Part shown: positions 37,301 through 47,077 of the stretch, one piece after another | Numbering within the stretch: the first letter of the stretch is position 1 | Layout: each line of letters begins with the position of its first letter | Assembly (NCBI GenBank): GCA_013416455.1 | Contig: JACCES010000003.1 | Span: 310,001 to 374,000, forward strand | Origin: Alcaligenaceae bacterium | GTDB taxonomy: Bacteria; Pseudomonadota; Gammaproteobacteria; Burkholderiales; Burkholderiaceae_B | Length of the DNA stretch: 64,000 nucleotides | Reading direction: 5' to 3' | Program-made: the position numbers and the translations under genes | Notes under the pieces: model-generated | The model's database searches: none | The model's input: the letters and a program-made list of their open reading frames with translations, nothing else | What the model was told of the DNA's origin: nothing

Positions 37301-39653
37301 TGCCCGCCTTGTTCGCCTGTACGAGGATTTCACGATTGCCATTGGCCTGCATGGGCGATACCAGGCCGGCCTGTTCCATTTGTTCGAGCAGGCGCGCGGC
37401 GCGGTTGTAGCCGATCCGCAGATAGCGCTGGACCGAGGAAATGGAAGCCCTGCGGTTCTTGAGCACCAGCTCGACCGCCTGATCGTACAGCGGGTCGGAT
37501 TCCGCGTCTGTAAATCCTGTAACCGAACCTACACCGTCGCCGGTCTCGCCTTCGCCGGCGCCTTCGAGCAGGCCATCGACATAGTTGGGCTCGCCCTGCT
37601 CTTTCAGTGCATCGACCACACGGTGCACCTCGTCATCGTGCACGAAGGCACCGTGCACACGAACGGGCAGGCCGGTGCCGGGCGGCATGTAGAGCATGTC
37701 GCCCAGGCCCAGCAGGGTTTCGGCCCCCATCTGGTCGAGAATCGTGCGGGAGTCCACGCGCGAGGAAACCTGGAAGGCGATGCGGGTCGGGATGTTGGCC
37801 TTGATAAGGCCGGTGATGACATCCACGCTGGGACGCTGGGTGGCCAGCACCAGATGGATGCCCGCGGCGCGCGCCTTCTGCGCCAGCCGGGCGATCAGTT
37901 CCTCGATCTTCTTGCCGACCACCATCATGAGGTCGGCCAGTTCGTCGATGACGACCACGATGAAAGGCAGCGTGGTGAGCGGCTCGGGCGCATCGGGCGT
38001 GAGCGAGAAAGGATTCGGAATGGTTTCGTCGCGCTTCTGCGCTTCCCGGATCTTGGCGTTGTAGCCGGCGAGGTTGCGCACGCCCAGCTTGCTCATCAGG
38101 CGATAGCGCTTTTCCATTTCGGCCACGCACCAGTTCAGGGCATTGGCCGCCTGGCGCATGTCGGTCACCACGGGCGCCAGCAGATGCGGAATGCCTTCGT
38201 AGACGCTCATTTCCAGCATCTTGGGATCGATGAGGATCATGCGCACCTGGGAGGGATCGGCCTTGTACAGCAGGGACAGGATCATGGCGTTGATGCCCAC
38301 CGACTTCCCCGAGCCGGTGGTGCCCGCCACCAGCAGGTGCGGCATCTTGGCAAGGTCGGCCACCAGCGGGTTGCCGGCGATGTCCTTGCCCAGCGCCAGT
38401 GTGAGCAGCGAAGAATTGGCGTGGTAGACCTGCGAACCGATGATCTCGGACAGGCGCACGACCTGCCGCTTGGGATTGGGCAGTTCCAGGCCCATGAGGT
38501 TCTTGCCGGGTATGGTCTCGACCACGCGGATGCTGACCAGGCTCAGTGCGCGGGCCAGGTCCTTGGCCAGGTTCACGATCTGGCTGCCCTTGACGCCGGT
38601 CGCCGGTTCGATTTCATAGCGGGTGATCACGGGGCCGGCCTGCGCCGAAACCACGGTCACCTTCACCCCGAAGTCGGAAAGCTTTTTTTCGATGAGGCGC
38701 GAGGTGAATTCGATGGTGTCCGCCGTCACGGTTTCGATCGAGCCGGTGGGCGCGTCCAGCAGACCGATGGCGGGCAGGTCGCCGCCGGAGGAGTCGGGCG
38801 GCATGGTGAACAGCGTGCTCTGTTTTTCCTTTTCGGCGCGGACGGACTTGGGCACCGTGGTGACCGCCGGCTCGATGCGCACCGGCTGTTCATGCACCAG
38901 TTCTTCCTGCTTGGCGACCACGGTTTCTTCCCGCTTCGCCTTGCTTACCTGGCCGACGCGGCGATCATCGCGCGCCGTCTTCAGTTCCACGAGGCGCTGG
39001 AAGGCGCGTTCCACGAACAGCCCCACCCGCTCGGCCACATGCAGCCACGAGAAGCCGAAGAAAAGGCTGGCGCCCACCGCCACCAGCACCAGCAGGCCCA
39101 GGGTGCAGCCGGCCAGGCCGAAGGATGAAGCCAGCAGGTCGGCCAGCAGCCGGCCCAGCTGGCCGCCCGCCCCCGCCGGCAGTTCGGCGCCGAGCTGGCG
39201 CAGGTGCAGCGCCTCGATGCCCATGCAGCCCAAGAACAGCAGGAAGAAGCCGATGCCGGTTTCCCAGCGCACACGCGGCAGAGGATCGGCCGGAGGCGCC
39301 TGCTGCAGGGAGCCGGTCAGCCGCAGGAAGCCCACCGCCACCCGCTGCGACAGCAACACCACCCACAGCCAGGTGGAATAGCCGAACAGGAACAGCAGGA
39401 AGTCGGCCACATGGGCGCCCAGAATGCCGCCCCGGTTCTGCGTGACCGAGGAATGCACCGAATGCGACCATGCGGGATCGGCCGGATCCCAGGTTCCGAG
39501 AACCAGGGCCAGCCACGCCGCCAGAGCGGCGAATACGATCCAGCGAGCCTCGCGGGCCAGACCCGAGAGCCGGGTCTGCAGCGGCGAAGGGCCGTTACGG
39601 ACGTTGCGGGATGAGCGGGAAGGGGTTGCGGGTAGCCTGGCCATGGTCGCCAT
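37287..39653 (-). CDS. ftsK: DNA translocase FtsK
   Basis: The septal DNA pump of chromosome segregation. About 788 residues: N-terminal membrane domain with four hydrophobic helices (about 25-200), short linker, then the motor with Walker [19 protein letters not shown], Walker [22 protein letters not shown], and a C-terminal gamma winged helix ([32 protein letters not shown]) that reads KOPS sites. The frame remains open far upstream, antisense to trxB, but that part has no FtsK sequence. The start is taken as ATG 39653 (alternative 39644). The linker is short compared with E. coli FtsK (1329 residues), usual for Bordetella-like bacteria. Divergent from trxB by 36 bp. Confidence 0.95.
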   Translation of the reverse strand: MATMARLPATPSRSSRNVRNGPSPLQTRLSGLAREARWIVFAALAAWLALVLGTWDPADPAWSHSVHSSVTQNRGGILGAHVADFLLFLFGYSTWLWVVLLSQRVAVGFLRLTGSLQQAPPADPLPRVRWETGIGFFLLFLGCMGIEALHLRQLGAELPAGAGGQLGRLLADLLASSFGLAGCTLGLLVLVAVGASLFFGFSWLHVAERVGLFVERAFQRLVELKTARDDRRVGQVSKAKREETVVAKQEELVHEQPVRIEPAVTTVPKSVRAEKEKQSTLFTMPPDSSGGDLPAIGLLDAPTGSIETVTADTIEFTSRLIEKKLSDFGVKVTVVSAQAGPVITRYEIEPATGVKGSQIVNLAKDLARALSLVSIRVVETIPGKNLMGLELPNPKRQVVRLSEIIGSQVYHANSSLLTLALGKDIAGNPLVADLAKMPHLLVAGTTGSGKSVGINAMILSLLYKADPSQVRMILIDPKMLEMSVYEGIPHLLAPVVTDMRQAANALNWCVAEMEKRYRLMSKLGVRNLAGYNAKIREAQKRDETIPNPFSLTPDAPEPLTTLPFIVVVIDELADLMMVVGKKIEELIARLAQKARAAGIHLVLATQRPSVDVITGLIKANIPTRIAFQVSSRVDSRTILDQMGAETLLGLGDMLYMPPGTGLPVRVHGAFVHDDEVHRVVDALKEQGEPNYVDGLLEGAGEGETGDGVGSVTGFTDAESDPLYDQAVELVLKNRRASISSVQRYLRIGYNRAARLLEQMEQAGLVSPMQANGNREILVQANKAGNDDD

Positions 39654-39677
39654 TATAATTGGCTGTCCCTCAATTAA

Positions 39678-41481
<1,804 letters not shown>

Positions 41482-41514
41482 GCCGTATCGGCATATTGGC
41501 ATGCCTGATCGACT

Positions 41515-41542
41515 AAAGGCCGGCACACCGTGCCGGCCTTTT
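41515..41542 (+). terminator. Rho-independent terminator after trxB-Smr
   Basis: AAAGGCCGGCAC and GTGCCGGCCTTT form a 12 bp stem around a four-base loop, followed by TTTTCGTTCTTT. It is symmetric, so it may also work for antisense transcripts. Confidence 0.9.
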
Positions 41543-41682
41543 CGTTCTTTATATTTTTTATCAGTACCGCTTTATTATAGTTTTATCAGCCCGATAATAT
41601 CGGTTTCGCTCATGCAGAGCCTGTCTCCTCACCTGCATGCCAAGCATTGTGCATGAAACCGCGGCGATGCACACCTAGGGAA

Positions 41683-41699
41683 TGCACTAAGCTGGTGCA
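41683..41699. promoter_or_regulatory. NtrC-like dyad upstream of the SDR gene
   Basis: TGCACTAAGCTGGTGCA is close to the NtrC enhancer consensus (TGCAC-N7-GTGCA). Further TGCAT/ATGCA half-sites cluster at 41612-41680, including a facing pair GTGCAT...ATGCAC at about 41650-41672. No -24/-12 sigma-54 promoter with correct 10 bp GG-GC spacing was found before the SDR start at 41827; a TATACT box lies near 41790. Confidence 0.4.
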
Positions 41700-41826
41700 T
41701 GGGCGGGCCTCTTCCGGCAGCGCCTGGCGCCATTGCCGCGATCACCGCGGGGGCGGCTCCAACAGCATGGCCGGCAGCCCGTATACTGCCCGCTATCGAT
41801 ACTCAAAACGGCAAAGGAAGGCATCC

Positions 41827-42612
41827 ATGGATCTGGAACTGGAAGGCAAGGTCGTGCTGGTGACGGGTGGCAGCAAAGGCATAGGCCTGGCCTGCGCGCA
41901 GGCCTTCGCGAACGAAGGGGCGAAAGTGGCGATCATTTCCCGCGATTCGGCCAATCTGGAAGTGGCCCGGCGGGCGCTGCGGGACGCGGGCCGGGACGCC
42001 CACGCAGTGGCGGCCGACCTGCGCGATGCCGGCTCCGCCGCGGCTGCCGTGCGCGATGCCGAGGCCGCGCTCGGCCCGATAGGCATTCTGGTGAATTCGG
42101 CGGGCGCGGCCAAGCGCCATCCGCCCGCCGAACTCAATGCGCAGGCCTGGCGCGACGCCATGGACGCCAAATTCTTCACCTACATCCATGCCATCGATGC
42201 CGTTCTGCCGGGCATGATCGCCCGCGAATGCGGGGCCATCGTCAACATCATCGGCACCGGCGGCCGGGTGGCCAGTTCCGTGCATCTGCCGGGCGGCTCC
42301 GCCAATGCGGCATTGATGCTCGCGTCCGCCGGCCTGGCCAATGCCTGGGGCCACAAAGGCATACGTGTGAACGCCATCAACCCCGGCGCCACGCTCACCG
42401 ACCGTGTGCGGGGCCGGCTCGACGCGGAATCGGCAAACACCGGCAAGAGCATCGAAGAACTGCGGCGCAGGACGGAAAACGCCATCCCCCTGGGCCGCAT
42501 GGCCAGGCCCGAAGAAATCGCCGACGCCGCCCTCTTTCTTGCGTCGGCGCGGGCCAGCTACGTAACGGGCGCCCTGCTCACCATGGACGGCGGCCTGACT
42601 CCCCTGTCTTGA
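41827..42612 (+). CDS. Short-chain dehydrogenase/reductase-family protein lacking the YxxxK motif
   Basis: A 261-residue SDR fold protein. The cofactor motif TGGSKGIG (13-20) and NSAG (90-93) are intact, and IRVNAINPGATLTDRV and the C-terminal YVTGALLTMDGG are classical. At the catalytic position, where YxxxKAAL is expected, the sequence reads GGSANAAL (156-163), so Tyr and Lys are Gly and Asn; the usual Ser is also Gly143. The protein may bind NAD(P) without classical oxidoreduction, or use other residues. The start at 41827 gives the typical N-terminus; the open frame upstream is not family sequence. Monocistronic and convergent with EamA. Confidence 0.85.
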   Translation: MDLELEGKVVLVTGGSKGIGLACAQAFANEGAKVAIISRDSANLEVARRALRDAGRDAHAVAADLRDAGSAAAAVRDAEAALGPIGILVNSAGAAKRHPPAELNAQAWRDAMDAKFFTYIHAIDAVLPGMIARECGAIVNIIGTGGRVASSVHLPGGSANAALMLASAGLANAWGHKGIRVNAINPGATLTDRVRGRLDAESANTGKSIEELRRRTENAIPLGRMARPEEIADAALFLASARASYVTGALLTMDGGLTPLS

Positions 42613-42637
42613 AACGCGGCGACAGGCGCCCGCTTCC

Positions 42638-43072
42638 TCAAGGCTTCCAGGCCAGCACCAGCACGCCGCCGGCCACCATGGCGATACCCAGCCATTCCCT
42701 CGGCGCCGGGCGCTCGCCCAGGAAGGCGAAGGCGAACACGGCGACCAGCACCAGGCTGAACTTGTCGACGGGCGCCACCTTGGATGCCTCGCCCGCCTGC
42801 AGCGCCCTGAAATAGCAGACCCATGACGCGCCGGTGGCCAGCCCGGAAAGCCCCAGAAAGACCCAGGTCTTCAGGGGCAGTGTGAACGGGTTGGACCACT
42901 TGCCCATGCCCCATACGAAGGCACCCAGAATCACCAGAATGATCACCGTCCGGATCAGCGTGGCCAGGTCGGAATCCACCCCCTGCACGCCCACCTTGGC
43001 GAAAATGGCCGTCAGCGCCGCGAAGACGGCCGACAGCATCGCCCAGTAAAACCAACCTCCCGTCGCAGCCAT
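42638..43072 (-). CDS. Half-size EamA-family membrane transporter
   Basis: A 144-residue membrane protein with about five hydrophobic helices, matching one EamA repeat (drug/metabolite transporter superfamily); full-size members have two repeats. The ending GERPAPREWLGIAMVAGGVLVL is the typical EamA helix 4-5 region. GGAGG lies 7 bp before the ATG. Single-repeat EamA proteins exist as dimers, so this length is not a sign of truncation. It is 79 bp after the GntR gene on the same strand, perhaps the last gene of the sugar-acid operon. Confidence 0.85.
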   Translation of the reverse strand: MAATGGWFYWAMLSAVFAALTAIFAKVGVQGVDSDLATLIRTVIILVILGAFVWGMGKWSNPFTLPLKTWVFLGLSGLATGASWVCYFRALQAGEASKVAPVDKFSLVLVAVFAFAFLGERPAPREWLGIAMVAGGVLVLAWKP

Positions 43073-43151
43073 TCAACGCCTCCCGCATCATCGAGCGGCC
43101 ATTCTACTGCGGCATCGCGCGCCCCGCCCCCCGGCCAGGCGCCTGTTCGCT

Positions 43152-43859
43152 CTAAATGGCGCCCCGCAACGGCGGGTCGTCGGGCGGCGCCGCGCGGCGC
43201 AGGGCCAGATAGCGATCGCGGGAACGAAGCAAGTGGGCGGGCACCAGTTCGATGAGCTTTTCCCTGCGGCCTTCTCCCAGCGCCCGCAGAATTTCGTGAT
43301 GTTCACCCCGGGAACGCCGTTGCTGCCCGGGCACCGACAAGGCACCGAAGCGGATCGCATGAGTGCGCCTGGCATATTCATGTATGGCCTGGGCGAGCGT
43401 GTCGTTTCCGCAAAGCCCATAAAGCGCTTCGTGAAAAGCCTGGTTGCTGCGAAAGATGCCGCGCGGGTCGTCCCGGGCCACCGCCAGATCATGCCGTTCC
43501 TGGATGCGCCGCAAGCCATCGAGCCCCGCCGGCGGAACCGGGAGCGGCATGCGGCGCATGGCCTCGCATTCGAGCAGGACCCGCAACTCATACAGTTCAA
43601 TGACTTCCCGCTCGCCGAAACCCCGCACCAGGGCGCCGGCATTGCGGCGGCGCTCCACCAGACCCATCTGCTCCAGCCGCGCCAGCGCCTCGCGCACCAC
43701 ATGGCGCTTGACCGCAAAGCGCGCCATCAGCTCGTCTTCCACCAGCCGCTGGCAAGGGTGCAATACCCCCAGAACGATGTCCTCTTCCAGTATCGCGGCG
43801 AGCTGCCCGGCGCGCGGCGGCGCCGGAGAAGCAAGGACGGGTTCCGTGCTCATGGCCAT
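43152..43859 (-). CDS. GntR-family transcriptional regulator (FCD subfamily)
   Basis: A 235-residue GntR protein. The winged helix runs LAAILEEDIVLGVLHPCQRLVEDELMARFAVKRHVVREALARLEQMGLVERRRNAGALVRGF (about 19-80). The C-terminal all-helical FCD domain includes LRVLLECEAMRRM and FHEALYGLCGNDTLAQAIHEYARRTHAIRF with likely metal/ligand His residues. It lies 38 bp after the dehydratase gene; a 34 bp duplication supplies its AAGGAG ribosome site. FCD regulators often sense sugar acids or hydroxy acids, in keeping with the neighbouring dehydratase and dehydrogenase. The AT-rich palindrome pair at 45678-45710 is a plausible operator. Confidence 0.92.
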   Translation of the reverse strand: MAMSTEPVLASPAPPRAGQLAAILEEDIVLGVLHPCQRLVEDELMARFAVKRHVVREALARLEQMGLVERRRNAGALVRGFGEREVIELYELRVLLECEAMRRMPLPVPPAGLDGLRRIQERHDLAVARDDPRGIFRSNQAFHEALYGLCGNDTLAQAIHEYARRTHAIRFGALSVPGQQRRSRGEHHEILRALGEGRREKLIELVPAHLLRSRDRYLALRRAAPPDDPPLRGAI

Positions 43860-43918
43860 TCATCTAGCTCCTTGGAATGCTGCCCATGGCCATTCGTCTA
43901 GCTTCTTGGAATGCTGCC
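43851..43918. repeat. Tandem 2 x 34 bp duplication across dehydratase stop and GntR start
   Basis: Units 43851-43884 and 43885-43918 match at 32 of 34 positions. Each holds the codons for the last residues of the dehydratase with its stop, and an ATGGCCATG. Read on the minus strand, the copy next to gntR has AAGGAG where the other has AAGAAG, so the duplication may have given gntR its ribosome site. Confidence 0.9.
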
Positions 43919-45664
43919 CTTGGACTCGGCCGCCATCAGGAAATCGAAATCGACGCCGCGATCCGCCTGGGTGACGCTGCTCAGAAACAGACGCTGGTAG
44001 CCGCGGGGCGCCTGCGGAACGTCCACAGGACTGGCCGCCTGGCGCCGCCGCAGTTCCTCGTCGGACACCAGCCAGTCGATGCGCCGCCCAGCCACCGAGA
44101 TGCGGATGCGGTCGCCGCTCTGCACCCAGGCCAGCGGGCCGCCGACCGCCGCTTCGGGCGTGACATGCAGCACGATGGTACCGAAAGCGGTGCCGCTCAT
44201 GCGCCCGTCGGAAATGCGCAGCATGTCCTTGACGCCGGCGGCCGCCAGCTTGCGGGGAATGGGCAGGTAGCCGGCTTCCGGCATGGCCGCGCCCTTGGGC
44301 CCGATATTCTTCAGCACCAGCACGTCGTCGGCTTCGACGTCAAGATCGGGATCGTCGATACGGTCGGCCAGGTCCTGGATATTCTCGAAGACGACGGCGC
44401 GCCCCTCGTGCTCCATCAGGCGCGCATCGGCGGCCGACTGCTTGATGATGGCCCCGCCGGGCGCCAGGTTCCCGTGCAGTACGGCAATGCCCCCCTGCGG
44501 GTAGATCGGCCGTTCCAGCGGGCGCACGACGTTCTGGCTGAAGCGGGGGCCGGCGGCATCGAGCTCTTCGCCCAGCGTGCGCCCGGTGACCGTCAAGGCA
44601 TCCAGATGCAGCAAGGGCCGCAGCTCATGCAGCAGGCTGGCCATGCCCCCGGCCGCGTGGAAATCCTCCATGTAGTGGTCGCCCGAGGGCTTGAGATCCA
44701 GCAGCACGGGCGTGCTCCGGCTCATGGCGTCCAGCGCGTGTAGATCCAGTGTGTAGCCCATGCGTCCGGCGATCGCCGCCAGATGGACGATGCCGTTGGT
44801 CGACCCCCCCATCGCCAGCAGCACCCGCATGGCGTTCTCGAAGTTCCGGGCCGTCAGTACCTTGTCCAGCGTCAGCCCGGCGCGCGCCATTTCCACGGCC
44901 ACCTGCCCCGAACGCTCGGCCACCCGGATGCGGTCGGCGGTGACCGCGGGCGGCGTTGCGCAGCCAGGCACCGTCATGCCCAGCGCTTCGGCAATGCACG
45001 CCATGGTGCTGGCCGTGCCGGCCACGGAACACGTTCCCACGCTGGCCACCAGTTGATCATTGACGTCCGCCACCTCGGTCTCATCGATTTCGCCCGCCCT
45101 GAACCGGCCCCAGTACCGCCGGCAATCGGTACAGGCGCCCACCTGTTCACCGCGATGCGACCCTGTGAGCATGGAGCCCGTCACCAGCTGCACCGCCGGC
45201 AGGCCCACGGAAGCGGCCCCCATCAGCTGCGCCGGGACGGTCTTGTCGCAGCCGCCGATCAGCACCACCGCGTCCATGGGCTGGGCACGCAGCATCTCTT
45301 CGGTATCCATGGACATGAGATTGCGCAGATACATGCTGGTGGGCTGCGAAAAGGCCTCGTGCACCGAGATGGTGGGAAAATCCATGGGCAGGCCGCCCGC
45401 CATCAGGATGCCGCGCTTCACCGCCTCGATGAGCTGCGGCATGTTGCCGTGGCAGGGGTTGAACGCGCTGCCGGTGTTCGTGATGCCGATCACGGGGCGC
45501 TCCAGCGCCCGGTCGGTATAGCCGGCGCCCTTGATGAAGGCCTTGCGGAGGAATAGCGAAAAACCGCGATCGCCGTAGTTGGTCAGCCCCTTGGATATGC
45601 CGTCGCGGCGCTCTTCAGGGTGGACGTCATGTGCGGCCTTGCGGCCGTTGCCGGAGTGTTCCAT
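43898..45664 (-). CDS. IlvD/Edd-family dehydratase (probably sugar- or hydroxy-acid dehydratase)
   Basis: A 588-residue Fe-S dehydratase. Cluster cysteines are expected in GGCDKTVPAQLMGAAS (about 128), GACTDCRRYWGRFRAGEI (about 190) and SVGTCSVAGTASTMACIAEALGM (about 220). NTGSAFNPCHGNMPQL and RISDGRMSGTAFGTIVLHVTPEA are family blocks. The C-terminal tail and absence of other ilv genes favour a sugar-acid dehydratase (arabinonate/xylonate type) over IlvD of branched-chain synthesis. GAGGAA precedes the ATG at 7 bp, and two AT-rich palindromes lie 14-46 bp upstream. Neighbours are Ldh2-type dehydrogenase, Na+ symporter and GntR. Confidence 0.9.
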   Translation of the reverse strand: MEHSGNGRKAAHDVHPEERRDGISKGLTNYGDRGFSLFLRKAFIKGAGYTDRALERPVIGITNTGSAFNPCHGNMPQLIEAVKRGILMAGGLPMDFPTISVHEAFSQPTSMYLRNLMSMDTEEMLRAQPMDAVVLIGGCDKTVPAQLMGAASVGLPAVQLVTGSMLTGSHRGEQVGACTDCRRYWGRFRAGEIDETEVADVNDQLVASVGTCSVAGTASTMACIAEALGMTVPGCATPPAVTADRIRVAERSGQVAVEMARAGLTLDKVLTARNFENAMRVLLAMGGSTNGIVHLAAIAGRMGYTLDLHALDAMSRSTPVLLDLKPSGDHYMEDFHAAGGMASLLHELRPLLHLDALTVTGRTLGEELDAAGPRFSQNVVRPLERPIYPQGGIAVLHGNLAPGGAIIKQSAADARLMEHEGRAVVFENIQDLADRIDDPDLDVEADDVLVLKNIGPKGAAMPEAGYLPIPRKLAAAGVKDMLRISDGRMSGTAFGTIVLHVTPEAAVGGPLAWVQSGDRIRISVAGRRIDWLVSDEELRRRQAASPVDVPQAPRGYQRLFLSSVTQADRGVDFDFLMAAESKGSIPRS

Positions 45665-45677
45665 GTCTATTCCTCAC

Positions 45678-45710
45678 ATTATTAATAATGCACCAGATAT
45701 TATTAATAAT
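45678..45710. promoter_or_regulatory. Paired ATTATTAATAAT palindromes upstream of the dehydratase
   Basis: Two identical 12 bp perfect palindromes (45678-45689 and 45699-45710) start 21 bp apart, two helical turns, on the same DNA face. They lie 14 to 46 bp before the dehydratase ATG in otherwise GC-rich DNA. This looks like a double operator, probably for the GntR protein. Confidence 0.65.
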
Positions 45711-45766
45711 ATTATCGACAGGATTGCCCCGCCCGGCAAGGCCTTTGAAACGCCGCCCCAGCCGCT

Positions 45767-46822
45767 TCAGAGCCGGCGGGCCAGCTCACGCAGCCGGGCC
45801 AGTTCGGATGATGGCAGCAGGATGCCCAGCGACTCCGACTCGCGGCGCTGGCGATAGCGGCGGTCGCCGGGCAGGCGCTCCTGCCCCGCCCCCCGCATGG
45901 CCCGCACCAGCGCTTCGGCGCGTTCCGCGAAGTTCGCGCCCGCCCCCCTGCCGGGATCGATGACGATCAGCAGCTGGCCGGTGCGCGGCGTCTGGGCGCC
46001 AGGGTGTTCATCCCAGCTGAAATCAAAGGAAAAATTGCCGCCCGTCAGGGCCGCGGCCAGCAGTTCCACCATCATGGACAGCGCCGAACCCTTATGGCCG
46101 CCGAAAGGCAGCAGCGCGCCGCCATCCAGAATCGCCCGCGGGTCGCAGGTGGGCCTGCCGCCGGCATCGACGCCATGCTCCGGCGGCAGATCGCGGCCTT
46201 CGCGAGCGGCAATCTGCACGTCCCCATGCGCCATGGCGCTCGTTGCCAGGTCGAACACCAGCGGGTCCCCCCCGGCGCGGGGCGCGGCGAAGGCAATGGG
46301 GTTGGTGCCGAACAGCGCCCGCTTGCCGCCATGGGGCACCACGCAGGCCATGCTGTTGACGAAAGTCAGCGCCACATAGCCCAGGCGCGCATAGGGTTCG
46401 ACATCCGGCCACAGGGCGGCGAAATGATGCGAATCATGAATGGCCAGCAGCGCGACACCCTGGCTGCGGAGCTTGTCCAGCAGCAGCGCGCGCGCCGCCT
46501 CATGGGCCGGCTGGGCAAAGCCGTTGCGGGCGTCCACGCTAACGAAAGCCGGCGCGGCGTCCGTCACGACAGGAACGGCCCGCCCGTCGACCCAGCCGCT
46601 TGCCAGCGTGGAAAGATAGCCGGGAATGCGGAATAGCCCATGACTGTCCGAACCGTCGCGCTGGGCGTGGGCAACATTGCGCCCCAGCACCCCGGCCACT
46701 TCGGCCGAGGCGCCATGGCGCTCGAAGACGCGGGCGAGCAAGGCGGCGAGCTCGCCCACGGCAAGCCTGTCATATCCAGGCGGCGGCACCGGGCCGCCCG
46801 GCCCTGATCCTTCCCTCTGCAT
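45767..46822 (-). CDS. Ldh2-family NAD(P)-dependent 2-oxo/2-hydroxy acid dehydrogenase
   Basis: A 351-residue member of the malate/lactate/ureidoglycolate dehydrogenase (Ldh2) family, unrelated to Rossmann-type LDH. SDSHGLFRIPGYL (about 57-69), the active-site His-containing AIHDSHHFAALW, NSMACVVPHGGKRALFGTNPIAFAAP, and DLATSAMAHGDVQIA are family motifs, and GHKGSALSMMVELLAAALTGG closes the barrel-like core. Substrates in the family include lactate, ureidoglycolate, delta1-piperideine-2-carboxylate and diketo-gulonate. TTG at 46828 and ATG at 46822 are both possible starts. It lies 102 bp upstream of the dehydratase and 114 bp after the small symporter partner. Confidence 0.9.
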   Translation of the reverse strand: MQREGSGPGGPVPPPGYDRLAVGELAALLARVFERHGASAEVAGVLGRNVAHAQRDGSDSHGLFRIPGYLSTLASGWVDGRAVPVVTDAAPAFVSVDARNGFAQPAHEAARALLLDKLRSQGVALLAIHDSHHFAALWPDVEPYARLGYVALTFVNSMACVVPHGGKRALFGTNPIAFAAPRAGGDPLVFDLATSAMAHGDVQIAAREGRDLPPEHGVDAGGRPTCDPRAILDGGALLPFGGHKGSALSMMVELLAAALTGGNFSFDFSWDEHPGAQTPRTGQLLIVIDPGRGAGANFAERAEALVRAMRGAGQERLPGDRRYRQRRESESLGILLPSSELARLRELARRL

Positions 46823-46936
46823 GTTCAATATCCTGTTCGTGGCTCCCCGCCCGAGCGGCGGCCGATGGGGCCGGGCTCACGCCGGCGGCGCGGTGCACGC
46901 CGCCGTCGGGGATCCGGATTGCGGCATGCGCAAAGA

Positions 46937-47068
46937 CTACACCAGATGCTCGCCGTTGCGCTTCGCCCGGCGCATGTCCCGCCACACGCCACGGCTCAGA
47001 ACAGCAAGCACGCCGGCGGCCATCACGGGCCAGATCAGGACATAAAGTGTCAGAATGAACGTTTTCAT
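46937..47068 (-). CDS. Small one-helix partner protein of the Na+/solute symporter
   Basis: A 43-residue protein reading MKTFILTLYVLIWPVMAAGV, then a second hydrophobic stretch and a basic tail (WRDMRRAKRNGEHLV). GAGGAGCT lies 5 bp before the ATG, the strongest ribosome site nearby, and the gene starts only 9 bp after the symporter stop. One transmembrane helix with a positively charged cytoplasmic end suits the small subunits found beside SSS-family carriers. It was found from the ribosome site and the helix, not by homology search. It may stabilise or localise the carrier. Confidence 0.75.
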   Translation of the reverse strand: MKTFILTLYVLIWPVMAAGVLAVLSRGVWRDMRRAKRNGEHLV

Positions 47069-47077
47069 ACAAGCTCC

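Noticed and set aside
41735-41750. A sigma-54 promoter (TGGCGC...TTGC) before the SDR gene
   Set aside because: The GG and GC elements are 9 bp apart instead of the required 12, so it cannot be a functional -24/-12 pair.
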